Source: Neoarius graeffei (lineage: Eukaryota; Chordata; Actinopteri; Siluriformes; Ariidae). From it: 64,000 bases of DNA. The stretch lies in NCBI RefSeq assembly GCF_027579695.1, contig NC_083577.1, forward strand, positions 56,450,283 through 56,514,282, given 5' to 3'. Numbering within the stretch: position 1 is the first letter of the stretch; every line of letters begins with the position of its first letter. The position numbers were made by a program, and so were the translations under genes. A model generated the notes under the pieces. That model worked only from the letters and a program-made list of their open reading frames with translations. It did not search any database and was not told the origin of the DNA. This document shows, piece by piece, positions 45,779-56,976 of the stretch.

Positions 45779-46162
45779 GGCGGCACGGTGGTGTAGTGGT
45801 TAGCGCTGTCGCCTCACAGCAAGAAGGTCCTGGGTTCGAGCCCCGGGGCCGGCGAGGGCCTTTCTGTGTGGAGTTTGCATGTTCTCCCCGTGTCCGCGTG
45901 GGTTTCCTCCGGGTGCTCCGGTTTCCCCCACAGTCCAAAGACATGCAGGTTAGGTTAACTGGTGACTCTAAATTGACCGTAGGTGTGAATGTGAGTGTGA
46001 ATGGTTGTCTGTGTCTATGTGTCAGCCCTGTGATGACCTGGCGACTTGTCCAGGGTGTACCACGCCTTTCGCCCGTAGTCAGCTGGGATAGGCTCCAGCT
46101 TGCCTGCGACCCTGTAGAAGGATAAAGCGGCTAGAGATAATGAGATGAGATGAGATGAGATG
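45779..46162 (+). mobile_element. Mermaid/DANA-type SINE (GATGA-tail), young
   Basis: Full-length plus-strand copy with GATGA tail repeats. Exact 12-base duplication AACTTTTCCAGC at 45767-45778 and 46163-46174. It interrupts the Tc1 at 44402-46398. Confidence 0.95.
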
Positions 46163-47324
46163 AACTTTTCCAGCCTCTTATTGCCCCTGTCCCAACTTTT
46201 TTGAGATGTGTTGCTGTCATGAAATTTCAAATGAGCCAATATTTGGCATGAAATTTCAAAATGTCTCACTTTCAACATTTAATACGTTGTCTATGTTCTA
46301 TTGTGAATACAATATCAGTTTTTGAGATTTGTAAATTATTGCATTCCATTTTTATTTACAATTTGTACTTTGTCCCAACTTTTTTGGAATCAGGGTTGTA
46401 GAAGGATAGTGGTGAACCGTCAATTTCATGAAAGAAGAAATGTGGTCAGGAAAAGAAAAAAAAAACTCGACTGACTGTGATCAAAGATCACTTAAACGCT
46501 TGGTTAATTCAAATCATTAAAAAAAAAAAATCTTGACAGACGTGCATTCTACTATATTCAACAGTGAAAGTAAGAGCATTCCCACATGCACAATGTGATG
46601 AGAACTTAGAGGATTGATATTAAACAGCTGTGTGTCTATAAGAAAACCACTTGTTCATGTGGATAATTGAAAAAAAAGATTTCAATTTGCTACGAAGCAT
46701 AAAGATTGAACTCTGGAGCAATAGAAAAAGGTCATGAGGTCTGATGAGTCCAGATTTACTCTATTCTAGCGTGATGGGCGTGGGTAAGAAGGGAAGCACA
46801 TGAAGCAATGCATCCCATCAAGCATAGCAGCCACTGTACAAGCGTCTGGAGGCAGTGTTATGATTTGGGGTTGTTTCAGTTGGTCATTTTGAGGCTCGGC
46901 AATAAAATGAAGTCAGCTGACGACCTGAACGTACTGAATGACCAGGTTATCATATCAATGGATTCCCCACCCCACCCCCCACCGATGGCACGGGCATAAA
47001 TGTAGGGCTCAAACTGTGAAATAGTGGTTCAGGGAGCATGAAGGATCATTTTCACACATGAACTGGCCACCACAGAGTCCTGACCTTAACCCCAGTGAAA
47101 GTCTTTGGGATGTGCTGGAGAAAGCTTCACAGAGTGGCTCGACTCTCCCGTCATCGAGACAAGATCTCAGCAAAAGATGAATGCAACTCTGGGTGCACAT
47201 AAATGTGACGTTGTAGAAAGTTGTTGAGACAATGCCATGGCAAATACATGGCCTAATCAAATCTAAAGGTGGTCATTGGAGGGTGTGACTTTTTTTTTTT
47301 GGGGGGGGAGATAACATCAGCAAA

Positions 47325-47572
47325 AAAAGTTAAAACTGTTAATGTTATAGTCATATTGCCTGTTGTTGCCCAAATGAGGATGGGTTCCCTTTTGAATCTG
47401 GTTCCTCTCGAGGTTTCTTCCTCATGTCGTCTGAGGGAGTTTTTCCTTGCTTATTGGGGATAGATTAGGGATAAAATTAGCTCATGTTTTAAGTCATTCA
47501 AATTCTGGAAAGCTGCTTTGCAACAATGTTTATTGTTAAAAGTGCTATACAAATAAACATGAAACTGTGGAA
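47325..47572 (+). mobile_element. LINE 3' end (L2-like tail)
   Basis: Contains GGGTTCCCTTTTGAATCTGG, CTTCCTCATGTCGTCTGAGG and AAAGTGCTATACAAATAAAC. The GCTATACAAATAAA tail is typical of fish L2-clade LINEs and their SINE partners. A longer copy is at 54706-55106. 5'-truncated, no coding sequence. Confidence 0.65.
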
Positions 47573-47598
47573 CAGTCTCACGTGCTCTGATACACTAA

Positions 47599-48131
47599 TA
47601 CCCCTTTTCCACCAAATCAGTTCCAGGGCTGGTTCGGGGCCAGTGCTGGTGCTGGTTCACAACTCGTTCAACTTGCGAGCCAGCTGAGAACCAGTTTGCT
47701 TTTCCATAGCTCGGGGGGCTAAGCGGAGCCACGTCATTACGTCGCTACATACGTCATTACATCGCTGTATACGGAAGTTACGGCGCTACGTTTACATAAA
47801 CCTTGGCGCGAATATCAAAGCAAAAACAACACGGAAGAAGCAGCAGCAGCAACAACAATAATAAATTACTTCGCGTTTGTACAGCTGCTGCTTCTCGGCG
47901 CTTAAAAATGGCGATCTTTCGCGGTCTTGTTATTGTTGTTGGTCTTAACAACTCCGCCCCCCCCCGACGTAAGCGGTTCTTTCCTCTGGCCCAGCAAAGA
48001 GCTGGTGCTAGCCTGGAACCGGTTTTTCTGGCCCCAGAGCCAGTTCTTTGTCAGTGAAAACAGAAAACCCGGTTCCAAACTAAGCACTGGCCCCGAACCA
48101 GCCCTGGAACTGCTTTGGTGGAAAAGGGGCA
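47599..48131. mobile_element. PIF/Harbinger-type MITE
   Basis: Ends TACCCCTTTTCCACCAAATC and the inverse of GGTGGAAAAGGGGCA, with TAA at 47596-47598 and 48132-48134. Subterminal GGTTC/GAACC blocks pair across the element. Any open frames inside are by-products. Confidence 0.82.
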
Positions 48132-48242
48132 TAAGTAATCGGGAATCAACCTTCCCCCCCAGTGGAAGTTTGAGTAACTATTCATGCACAATTTACATAT
48201 TGAAAGTCTTTTATACTTTTGCAATGGCCAAAGGATGGTTAA

Positions 48243-49415
48243 GGCTACATCCACACAACAACGAGATTTTTTTTTTTTAAATATCGCGTCCACATGGGCA
48301 ACGGATCAGTAAAATATCAGGTACATATGGCAACGCAACGCTTGCTGAAAACGATGCAATACACATGCCACACCTCTACGTGCGCTGTAAGACGGTCCCA
48401 TCAGAGACACCAGAACAATAGAAGTAGGACGCATGCACATAAACCCCTTCTTCTGTAGCATCAGCCACAAAGTTTTGATTATTAATCAGTAGCGTAAAAT
48501 AGTATCTATTGTATAAGACACTTATTTATATTTCATATTAAAACGTCTATGTAAATTAATACATAGAAAGCCTGGCCAGGCGCTGAACGTTCTTCTGCCT
48601 TCATTTTAAGAGAAATTCAGGGCGAGCATGAGCCTAGGTTCTTCCCTGTCACTGTCACACACACACACACACACACCTTCTCACTCCCTATCCTATGGAT
48701 ATAGTCCCTTTAAATCGCGTGCTCGTTTTTTGAATGGCGACGCGGAAAGAAGAATGAACGGGGGTAGATGGAAGCCGGTACGCCAACATTCTGATATCCT
48801 CCAGAATTCTTTAATGGTCCGGAATAAATTGAATGCTACACGCTGATGGATTACTTTGTTCTTCTACGCCCTTTTTGAGGAATGTATTGTCGGACTTAAA
48901 CCAACATCTGAAGAGGTGAGATCGCTTCTTTTTTTTCCCTATTTTTGCTGGCGGGATTGTTTTTGTTTTTGGAAAGCGCATGGGCAGTGCGCGGTTTTGG
49001 TTATACTGCTTTCGCAGTGTTTGGACTAAAGACTGCCCTAAGGGCTATTCTCTCACTTGCTCTCTCTCTCTCTCTCACTTTGCACCATTACACAATAAAT
49101 ATTCACAGTGAAAATATTTTGTAAGCGCGTTTCATGAACCAAGTTATAGGATTTGTTGACAACTCGCATCGAGTTCGTTACACTTCTACCCAAGCACTCA
49201 CAGTCATGTGGTTGTGACGTCATCGTAAACAAATCCGTTCTACTCAAACAGACGATTTCGCAACGGCGCCGTTGCCAGATTTTTCCACTCTGGAACCCGT
49301 TCTCAAAAGATTTCGTTTTGGGGCACCCAAAACGCCGGTGCTGTGTGGACACCAGGCCGAAACAATAAACAATTTTATCAGATTCACCTGAATCCGTTGC
49401 CGTGTGGACAGGGCC
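48243..49415. mobile_element. PIF/Harbinger-type MITE, copy 2 of 27009 family
   Basis: Ends GGCTACATCCACACAACAAC and the inverse of TTGCCGTGTGGACAGGGCC, with TAA at 48240-48242 and 49416-49418. About 200 bases longer than copy 1, with an extra (CA)n and CT-rich part. No transposase. Confidence 0.82.
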
Positions 49416-49429
49416 TAAGGTGTCAATAA

Positions 49430-50160
49430 TTGTAGCCGCCGCTCTACTTCATGAAATCAAGAAAGGTGTCAAAGCCATCAGGATTGCAGGTGACCCATTG
49501 CAGGTCACCCATCTCACAGCCTCTTCAGCCTGCTGCCGTCGGGGAGGAGACTGCGGAGTCTCTGGGCCAAAACCAGCAGGCTCAAGGACAGTTTCTTTCA
49601 CCAGGCGGTCAGGAGGCTCAACTCCCTCCCCCCTCTGCCACAGATTCTGCCCGTACACCCCCCTGCCCCCCCTTCAGCATCTGACATCATGTCACCCTCA
49701 CAGTCCCCCCCAACATTCATTTGCACACTGAACTCAGGGACTGCACATTTCACTTTACCTCGCTCATTTGCACTCCCTCACCTTAACAGCTATTAGTTTA
49801 GTTTATACTGCTTATTTCATGTTTACCTGCTATACCTCAAGCGCCCATGACTGTTTATTTTATGTCCCTTTGCTCCAATTTGTATGTATATATGAGTGTT
49901 TAGTCTATGTCTATTTCTTATCTAGAGTGTTTATATTGTTTATTTCAGTTATTCTATTTTTATTTATGGGTTGTTTTACAATCAGGGTATAAAGTTTGTG
50001 TCACAGGGGTCCAAAATTCAAATTGATTCAAACTGGTTCTTGTACCAGTTTTTAAGTGAAGGACAAGTTAAAGAGCAGATAGGCATGTGTAATAGTTTGT
50101 ATTATAACAAGATTAAGTGTAGCTTTAAGCAGGGCTGGGAGAAACAAATGAAGTGATTCT
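49430..50160 (+). mobile_element. Non-LTR retrotransposon ORF2 C-terminus and 3' region
   Basis: Plus-strand frame near 49500-49640 reads SLFSLLPSGRRLRSLWAKTS then RLKDSFFHQAVRRLNSLPP, the typical end of CR1/L2/Rex-type LINE ORF2 after the reverse transcriptase. T-rich 3' sequence follows. 5'-truncated, as most LINE copies are. Confidence 0.65.
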
Positions 50161-50828
50161 CGGAGAGGACTTTTTTTTTTTTTTTTGGACAATTCAGAAT
50201 CCACTACTTCCATAGTGCTTTTAAATATAAGGCTGTAAGCTTTGTGTTAGTTGTCTCTAATATTTATGTCCCAATATCTTGACCACATTTTAGGAAGAAA
50301 ATAATCATTTTAGATATGTTATTTTATATTGAAAAATTAGCTGTCTCGGAGAGGACATTTTTTTTAACACAATTACATACTAATTTGATCAAAATAGTCT
50401 GAAAACTTACTGGCATTCAACGTTAACTATGTTTCCAATGATATGGAACCAAATATTTGTTTTATGGTATAAAGAATGATTTAAGTGCATCCGTTTTGGA
50501 GCTACCTGTGGTCAAAAAAAACACTTTTTCTAAATGACACGAGTAATTTTGCTAAATATGACATATTGCCATACATTCACCAAAAATAACGGCATCACCA
50601 AATTTTTTTTGCATGGTAAATAGAGCTATCACAGGGCTACAATAAATAACCAAGTTTATTTAGTCAAGCCTTTTGATATTGAAGATAATAAGCGTTAAAT
50701 GTGATTTTTAGCTTGCGTACCCTGATTGTAAAACAACCCTTATTGTATTGCCTGTTTGCACCGTGGATCAGAGAGGACTGAAATTTCATCTGTGCTGTAT
50801 GTCGAGCATGTATAGCATATTTGACTTG

Positions 50829-50830
<2 letters not shown>
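50161..50830. other. No feature recognised
   Basis: AT-rich sequence, partly repetitive in look (CTCGGAGAGGACTTTTTTTT occurs twice in similar form near 50158 and 50344). (TA)n at about 50834-50872. Confidence 0.4.
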
Positions 50831-50883
<53 letters not shown>

Positions 50884-51529
50884 GTTTTTACTTACACTAC
50901 CATTCAAAAGTTTGGGGTCACTTTGAAATTTCCTTATTTTTGAAAGAAAAGCACTGTTCTTGTCAATGAAGATCACTTTAAACTAATCAGAAATCCACTC
51001 TATACATTGCTAATGTGGTAAATGACTATTCTAGCTGCAAATGTCTGGTTTTTGGTGCAATATCTACATAGGTGTATAGAGGCCCATTTCCAGCAACTAT
51101 CACTCCAGTGTTCTAATGGTACAATGTGTTTGCTCATTGCCTCAGAAGGCTAATGGATGATTAGAAAACCCTTGTACAATCATGTTAGCACAGCTGAAAA
51201 CAGTTTAGCTCTTTAGAGAAGCTATAAAACTGACCTTCCTTTGAGCAGATTGAGTTTCTGGAGCATCACATTTGTGGTAGGGGTGTGCAAAAATATTGAT
51301 ACGGCGATATATCGCGATACTTTGTCTTCCGATTCAATATCGATACTCAAAATTTGAATATCGATATTTTTTCAAATAATAAATCATGTTTCAGACGGGT
51401 TGTAAATCCAGTACGACTTCCACACCTCCGCTCCGCAAGGTGTCGCTGTGCCGCTACCTCACTGCAAGGCACTCTTCGTCTTCTCTTTTTTTCCCGGTGG
51501 TTGCAGTGAGGGAAAAAAAACAAGCAAGC

Positions 51530-51828
51530 ATGGCTGTTAACGTAAACCTAGAGACGCCACCGAACTTTAAGGCAGATGTTTGGAGGCACTTTGGATTCCA
51601 AATGAAAGGAGAAAAAACAGTGAGCCGGACAAAGAGTACGCACTCTGCAAAACCTGTTTCGCTCCAATTAGATATTCAGGTAACACAACAAACTTGCGAA
51701 CTTACTTAGCACGACACCACCCCGACATATTAGCTCAGCCGGAGCCACCGAAACCCGACCCGAAGCAAACTACACTGGACAGCGCCAAAGTCCTCCCATC
51801 TACTTCAGTGATGTGTGACTTACTGTAA
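51530..51828 (+). pseudogene. hAT BED-finger N-terminus, frameshifted
   Basis: Starts MAVNVNLETPPNFKADVWRH and then continues in another frame as EYALCKTCFAPIRYSGNTTN followed by LRTYLARHHPDI. This is a C-x2-C...H-H BED finger with its conserved W. A frameshift lies near 51600-51620 and the frame stops at 51828 before any catalytic domain. Confidence 0.75.
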
Positions 51829-52042
51829 CTGTGAACTTAATTTTGTCATTTAAGGCCAAAGGCAAGAAGCTGCACTTTATTTTGCATTTTCAATTTTAGT
51901 GTGTGTGAGACACTGCATTTTATTTTGAGTATTTACTCAAAGTTCAGAAGAAACATGATTCACTGAGGTTTCAGTTCAGTTTCAGTGTGTGGACACTGAC
52001 CCACACTGCACTTTGTTTCATTATTGTGCTCAGGGAGACTAA

Positions 52043-53155
52043 GGGTGTATTCAGACCAGGATAGTTCACTTGATTTGGTCCGAACCAAATGTTTTTTTTA
52101 TTTTTTCATTTTGGTGCGGTTCGCTTTCACACTGTACATTTTAGTAAGCGGACCAAAACCTGTCAACAAAGCCACGCGCCCTGAGGTCGTTCAGCTATTG
52201 GTCAGAGACGACACGCGCACAAAGCGTTAAGTTCAAAAGTAGTCATGGAGGCTTTCCGTGCTGTTATTCTTTTTAATGTCATCAAAGCTATATGTTTTTT
52301 CCAGTTTTTACTGTTTTCACAATTGTGCGATTACTATGCTGTTGTACAAGTAATTTATCAACGACGACGACAAAGGGCAAGGCGGCTACGGAGGATAGCG
52401 CTGATGAGCGCACATCATGTTGTGACAGTTCTGGCTCTTCACGCAAGACGGAGGAGGTATGTGTCGGGATATTCACCTTATCCATCGTAATAGATGAATT
52501 TCTTTTTTGCGTCGCTAGTACTGCCACTTTTTGAAAGAATGTCCCTGATTTTAATGTAGGTCTGACGGAGTTTCTTCACTTTTAGCCGACATTGTTCTGG
52601 GGAGCGCGTGAACCCCTTCTCCTTCATTTTCTCACTGAATACAGCAAACACGTCGGCATTTTTGTGTGTTCTCTCCAAAAGCTCAGATATGTGGACATCT
52701 GCCCATATATCCACAAGGGTACGCGTTTCTTCCTCGGCCCACGTTTGCCCCCTACTCATTTTTTGTACTCTGTAGTCTAGCCTACCACTGGTCTGAATGA
52801 CTGAACGACTGTTGTAAGGTTCCCTTGACAACCGAAACAGTGTTTGCACTTTGTGGTGGAGTGTCAAGACTCTGTTTCCCATAATGCTCGACAAACGACG
52901 GAAGCTCCCGAGGTACAAAAAAAGCAAAACTGTCAGATTAGGTCCGGTCTGCTTTCACACCTCCAAAAGGTCCGCACCAGGGTTCCTTTGGTCCGGACCG
53001 AGTCCGACCTTGCAGCTCAGTCTCGGTCCGCTTGTTTGGTCCGGACCAGAGTTCGGTGGTTTGTATTCAGACCAACCCAAAAGGTCCAGACCAAGGGAAA
53101 TTTGGTTCGTTTGGTTGTTTGGTCCGGACCAAACAACGTAGGTGTGAATACGCCC
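52043..53155 (-). mobile_element. PIF/Harbinger element, third layer, Myb/SANT gene only
   Basis: Ends GGGTGTATTCAGACC and the inverse GGGCGTATTCACACC, with TAA at 52040-52042 and 53156-53158. Subterminal GGTCCGGACCAA motifs recur many times at both ends, especially 52940-53130. Only the DNA-binding accessory gene is left (52478-52759); the DDE transposase is absent. Confidence 0.9.
52478..52759 (-). CDS. Harbinger Myb/SANT-like DNA-binding protein, partial
   Basis: From the methionine of MSRGQTWAEEETRTLVDIWA the frame runs about 93 residues: W-x-EEE-TRTLVDIW helix, then HKNADVFAVFSEKMKEKG and RSPEQCRLKVKKLRQTY, ending KKKFIYYDG. This is the Myb/SANT trihelix of Harbinger accessory proteins and of ZSCAN29-like genes, which in autonomous elements brings the transposase to the DNA. 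An upstream in-frame extension exists but does not look conserved. Another open frame (52288-52527) overlaps its end in a different phase, so the C-terminal part may be frameshifted or spliced. Well preserved, so possibly still expressed. Confidence 0.75.
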   Translation of the reverse strand: MSRGQTWAEEETRTLVDIWADVHISELLERTHKNADVFAVFSEKMKEKGFTRSPEQCRLKVKKLRQTYIKIRDILSKSGSTSDAKKKFIYYDG

Positions 53156-53334
53156 TAAGATGCCCACTGCACTTTTTAATCTGTTCCAGACAGTGTGTTG
53201 TTCCTGCAAATATGTTGTAACTAGCGCTTGTATAGTTACAATAAAATGGCATGGATAATTTGAATTACATTGTTTTGACTCAGTTTGTCCCATGAATTAT
53301 CACTATCATCTGATGTACATACAACTCGGATTTT

Positions 53335-53509
53335 TTTTAAAGATTTTTTTTGGGCTTTTTCTACCTTTATTGGATAGGACAGTGTAGAGACAGGAAATGA
53401 GCAGGAGAGAGACGGGGAGGGATCGGGAAATGACCTCGGGTCGGAATCGAACCCGGGTCCCCGGATTTATGGTATGGTGCCTTATCCACCTGAGCCACGA
53501 CACCCCCCA
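53335..53509 (-). mobile_element. tRNA-derived SINE, distinct from Mermaid
   Basis: On the minus strand: a tRNA-like head with A-box-like TGGCTCAGGTGGATAAGG and B-box GGGTTCGATTCC, then a body ending CCTATCCAATAAAGGTAGAA and an A-rich tail. ACAACTCGGATTTT is repeated at both sides (53321-53334 and 53509-53522, approximately). Confidence 0.85.
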
Positions 53510-53823
53510 CAACTCGGATTTTAAGATGCATAATGCAGTTCACATTTTTCAGTGAACTATGTAGAATATCACAATATATTGCAAAATTTTGATATCGCAG
53601 TATCGTATCGTGACTCAAGTATCGTGATGCGTATCGTATCGTGAGGTCCTTGGCAATACCCACCCCTAATTTGTGGGGTCGATTAAATGCTCAAAATGGC
53701 CAAAAAAATGTCTTGACTATATTTTCTATTCATTTTACAACTTATGGTGGTAAATAAAAGTGTGACTTTTCATGGAAAACACAAAATTGTCTGGGTGACC
53801 CCAAACTTTTGAACGGCAGTGTA

Positions 53824-54664
53824 TTTCTTACTGCTTGCCTCTGGTGTGGATTGATAGTAGACATTTCTAATGTATGCCATTTTGTTGAGCTTTGCTTTAT
53901 TTCAGGAAAACAAGCCAACCTGTAAACAGCATAGTCATTATAATCTCCCAGTAAGTGAACCCATGTTTGAATGTTTTGTGCAGGTGAAGCCGACTGCTGA
54001 AGCTCCAGAGTGGACTGGAACAGCTAGCACTTTAATTCATGTCGGATGTGTCATTACTTAAATAAACACAAGCGCGTTGACGTTATCACCTTCACTCAGT
54101 ACAACAGGCGCTAGCCATTTTGTTTTGCTGCTCCAGCCAGTGAATTACCTGACTGCTGTGTAACCGGTAGAGAAATCTTGCTGAAGCCGTGAAGATCCCG
54201 TCAAAGTGCCCGGATTAGCCTGGAACCGCGCAACAAAACATCTGAATGCGCAAGATGTGACGCATTTGAAGCTTCTCGTTAACTAAACTCGTTTAAACAA
54301 CCGCGTTTTAATTCCTTACTCCCGGCTCTCTGTGTGTGTGTGTGTGTTGACCTAATTCCTGCGCTCGAGCTGTCGCAGTTGCCTTGGATCTCTAAAAATG
54401 GCGGCGTTCTTGTTGTTGTTTTTGTGACGGAGCGCAAGGGATCATGGGAAATATCCCGTTCAGTCACCTCCACAAACATTTCAGTTTTATTCATTCAGGA
54501 CAATCAGCCGAATACGACACAGACCGTGACCAAAGTTTATTTAACCCCGAGAACCTATGAAAAACTTTTCTTCATAAGCTTGTATGAACTACAAATCCCA
54601 CAATGCATTGTGGGAAAAAAAAACATCATAAATCACGTCCTATTAAATCCCTTGAGCACAGCAG
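53824..54664. other. No bounded feature; possible exon-like stretch
   Basis: 53870-54061 holds a 63-residue open frame with a TTTCAG acceptor-like site inside, ending in TAAATAAA. No family is recognised. 54400-54620 is GC-richer with GGCGGCG and a small palindrome (CCCACAATGCATTGTGGG). Confidence 0.3.
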
Positions 54665-54672
54665 CAGCTCCC

Positions 54673-55790
54673 GGGACTCCCTAAAGTGAATGACGCATGA
54701 AATGATGCTGGCCTGAGATGCTGGCCTCTTCTGCCCCTCGGACCTGCTTGATCCATCCTGGTGCCCTGTGTCTGGTCGGAGTTTTATCGCCCCACTCCTG
54801 TGAAGGATGGCCCCATGAGGACAGTTGAGGGTTATACCTGTTAAAACTGTTAATATTATAGTCAGGCTGTCTGTTGTTGCCCAAATGAGGATGGGTTCCC
54901 TTTTGAGTCTGGTTCCTCTCGAGGTTTCTTCCTCATGTCGTCTGAGGGAGTTTTTCCTTGCCACCGTCGCCACAGGCTTGCTCATTGGGGATAGATTAGG
55001 GATAAAATTAGCTCATGTTTTAAGTCATTCAAATTCTGTAAAGCTGCTTTGCGACAATGTTTATTGTTAAAAGCGCTGTACAAATAAACTTGATTTGATT
55101 TGATTTGAAATGGAATGACAGCTAGTGATTTGAACAATAAATGGTCCCTTGTCATTCAGATTCTTATAAATGGAATAACGATTGAAATGTAGGTGGAATG
55201 ACATGCTTTCACCTCATGAAATGGAATGACATTGTTTCTAAGTGGAATGACATACTTTTAGGTTATGTTATCAGTGATATCACCTTTTACAAATGGAATG
55301 ACAGCGTTTCCAGGTGGAATGACATACTTTAAGCTAATGTTATCAGTGATATCCCCTTTTACAAATGGAATGACAGTGTTTTTAGGTGGAATGACATACT
55401 TTGAGGCAATGTTATCAGTGATATCACCTATAACCTAACCCTAACCCTAGAAACAATGTCATTCCATTTGTTAATTTGATATCACTGATAACATTGCTTC
55501 AAAGTATGTCATTCCACCTAGAAACCTCATCATTCCATTTGTAAAAGGTGATATCACTGACAACGTTAGCTCAAAGTAAGTCAATACATATAGAAACCCT
55601 GTCATTCCATTTGTAAAAGCTGATATCCCACCAAGCACCCACTTATCTTATCCTAGGGAGGTCTAAAACTAAAGATTTCAATCGTTATTCCATTTGTAAG
55701 AATCTGAATGACAAGGGACCATTTATTGTTCAAATTTACTACCTGTCATTCGTCATTCCATTTCATGAGTCATTCACTTTAGGGAGTCCT
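54673..55790. mobile_element. Foldback element with internal tandem repeats
   Basis: Ends GGGACTCCCTAAAGTG and inverse AGGACTCCCTAAAGTG. The exact 8-base duplication CAGCTCCC is at 54665-54672 and 55791-55798. Almost the whole element (leaving out a nested LINE tail) is two inverted arms of about 330 bases. Each arm is built of imperfect units of about 85-90 bases with repeated GGAATGAC and GTTATCAGTGATATC. The centre holds CCTAACCCTAACCCTA. No protein. hAT- or Mutator-type by duplication length. Confidence 0.85.
54706..55106 (+). mobile_element. LINE 3' end (L2-like) inside the foldback left arm
   Basis: About 400 bases ending GCTGTACAAATAAACTTGAT and TGATT repeats, homologous to 47325-47572. 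It splits the left arm; TGAAATG appears on both sides as a likely target duplication. Confidence 0.7.
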
Positions 55791-56474
55791 CAGCTCCCCT
55801 CAGCGCGGTGTGGAGGAAACCTGTGCACTAGGGTGGTCCCGAAATGTATGGGAAATTTTTTTTTTTTTTTACCAAAACATTCCGACCACCCTACCATTTT
55901 TTTACATAGGCTAAAAGAAGGCAACAAGCAAAATTTCAGAAAAATTGGTTAATATTTAGACAAGGCTGCAACTTTTCAAAATTCCTTGGAGTGAGATTTT
56001 TTTTGGGGGGGGGTCGATGGCAAAATTTTCCGCACACCACGCAGTAAGTGGGAATTTTGTATTCAGTTTGATATTCACTTGTCCCCCTGCATCCTGGTGT
56101 TTTGTCTGAGAGTCGTCCAGCTGGAGATGGACAATGAAGGGGGGGAGGGGGGAGATTTTGGATTTAGTAGATGTTCCTGCATCCAAGTTAAGTTTTTAAT
56201 AACTGTTGCAAAAATAAGATTGTCCCTCACTGACTATTCATTATGCATTTAAGGGCTTTCCCCACCACTGGGTTCAGCAGAAGATTGGCATGGGGAAAAA
56301 TATCAACAGCAAAAGAACAAATAAAATGCTTAAACAGTAAGCAAAATGTGCATGTGCTACAAGAAACATTAAAATGATTAAGTTTGAACAGTATTGAAAC
56401 ACAAAAAGCTGAACCTTGGCCATAGGCGGGAATGTGCACACAAAGTTGGGCTTAAAAATTTTGGTCATACTTAA

Positions 56475-56976
56475 AGTGCCATTCCACCATTGGATGTATT
56501 CTTTGGCATAAAATACAATATATTTTGACAACATATATAAATGGTATCACTAGATAGAGAAATCTTTTAGCTTCAAAATGATATATCAAACATAATTTTT
56601 TGACAACGACAAGCATATTAATTTTGCGACCAAAGTCACCTACCCTTTTAATTTCCGCGCGTGATGTCATCGGCAGGTTCCCCTTCTTGTGTACCATGTG
56701 ACGTGTGACGTGGCACATATTATCAGCAATGGCAGATAGAACGCGATAAAAATAATACCAATAAATCTAGCTAACTGAAAGATTAACTCAAAAATTTTTG
56801 CAATTTTTTTGGCCCCCATATACGAGGAGAAATGACTCTCTCACTTTGGGGGTTTCCTGGTCTAAAAATAGGCCGACACATGGTACACAAGAAGGGGAAC
56901 CTGCCGATGACATCACGTTTCACTACCGCGCGGAAATTAAAAGGGTAGGTGACTTTGGTCGCAAAATTAATATACT
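56475..56976. mobile_element. TTAA-flanked foldback element, right end lost
   Basis: TTAA (56471-56474) then AGTGCCATTCCACC. Left arm about 270 bases; the right arm is cut off at the SINE that starts at 56977. Same family as 59667-60294, but its centre is unrelated to the centre of that copy. Confidence 0.8.

Larger units (their letters stand above)
44402..46398 (-). mobile_element. Tc1 transposon split by a SINE
   Basis: Ends CAACCCCGATTCC and the inverse of GGAATCAGGGTTG, with TA at 44400-44401 and 46399-46400. Inverted repeats contain AAAAAAGTTGGGACAAGG twice per end. The transposase is on the minus strand; a Mermaid SINE (45779-46162) sits between its start and the right end. Without the SINE it is about 1.6 kb. 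Confidence 0.93.
40184..47300 (+). mobile_element. Old Tc1-like element, host of many insertions
   Basis: The left end is TA then CACTGCCTGGTCAAAATAAA; the right end fades near 47300 where a LINE tail begins. Its transposase remnant starts at 40339 (MAEDVPCSRGKDVTVFQK) and resumes after the first insertion as QLKEFAEITGIGLRTVQRII. More decayed transposase follows the second insertion (SLKRLV, then SGLMSPD-like and GCFSWSF-like parts to 47260). It was broken by the hAT at 40394-44302 and the Tc1 at 44402-46398, and carries point and frame changes throughout. Confidence 0.75.
51278..53668 (+). mobile_element. hAT element, second layer
   Basis: Ends TAGGGGTGTGCAAAA and the inverse of CAATACCCACCCCTA. 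The exact 8-base duplication ATTTGTGG is at 51270-51277 and 53669-53676. A BED-finger remnant is at 51530-51828; the rest of the transposase is deleted. A Harbinger (52043-53155) and a SINE (53335-53509) inserted into its 3' part. Confidence 0.92.
50895..53821. mobile_element. Tc1-derived element, outer layer of a nest
   Basis: Left end TA then CACTACCATTCAAAAGTTTG; right end CCAAACTTTTGAACGGCAGTG then TA (53822-53823). Removing the hAT at 51278-53668 leaves about 530 bases, so this was a short non-coding Tc1 derivative before it was hit. Confidence 0.88.

Noticed and set aside
53870-54061. Possible last exon of an unknown gene
   Set aside because: An acceptor-like TTTCAG and a stop near AATAAA exist, but no partner exon or known family was found, so it is not called a gene.
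55432-55449. True interstitial telomere
   Set aside because: Only about two and a half CCCTAA units at the centre of a foldback element; not a telomere array.
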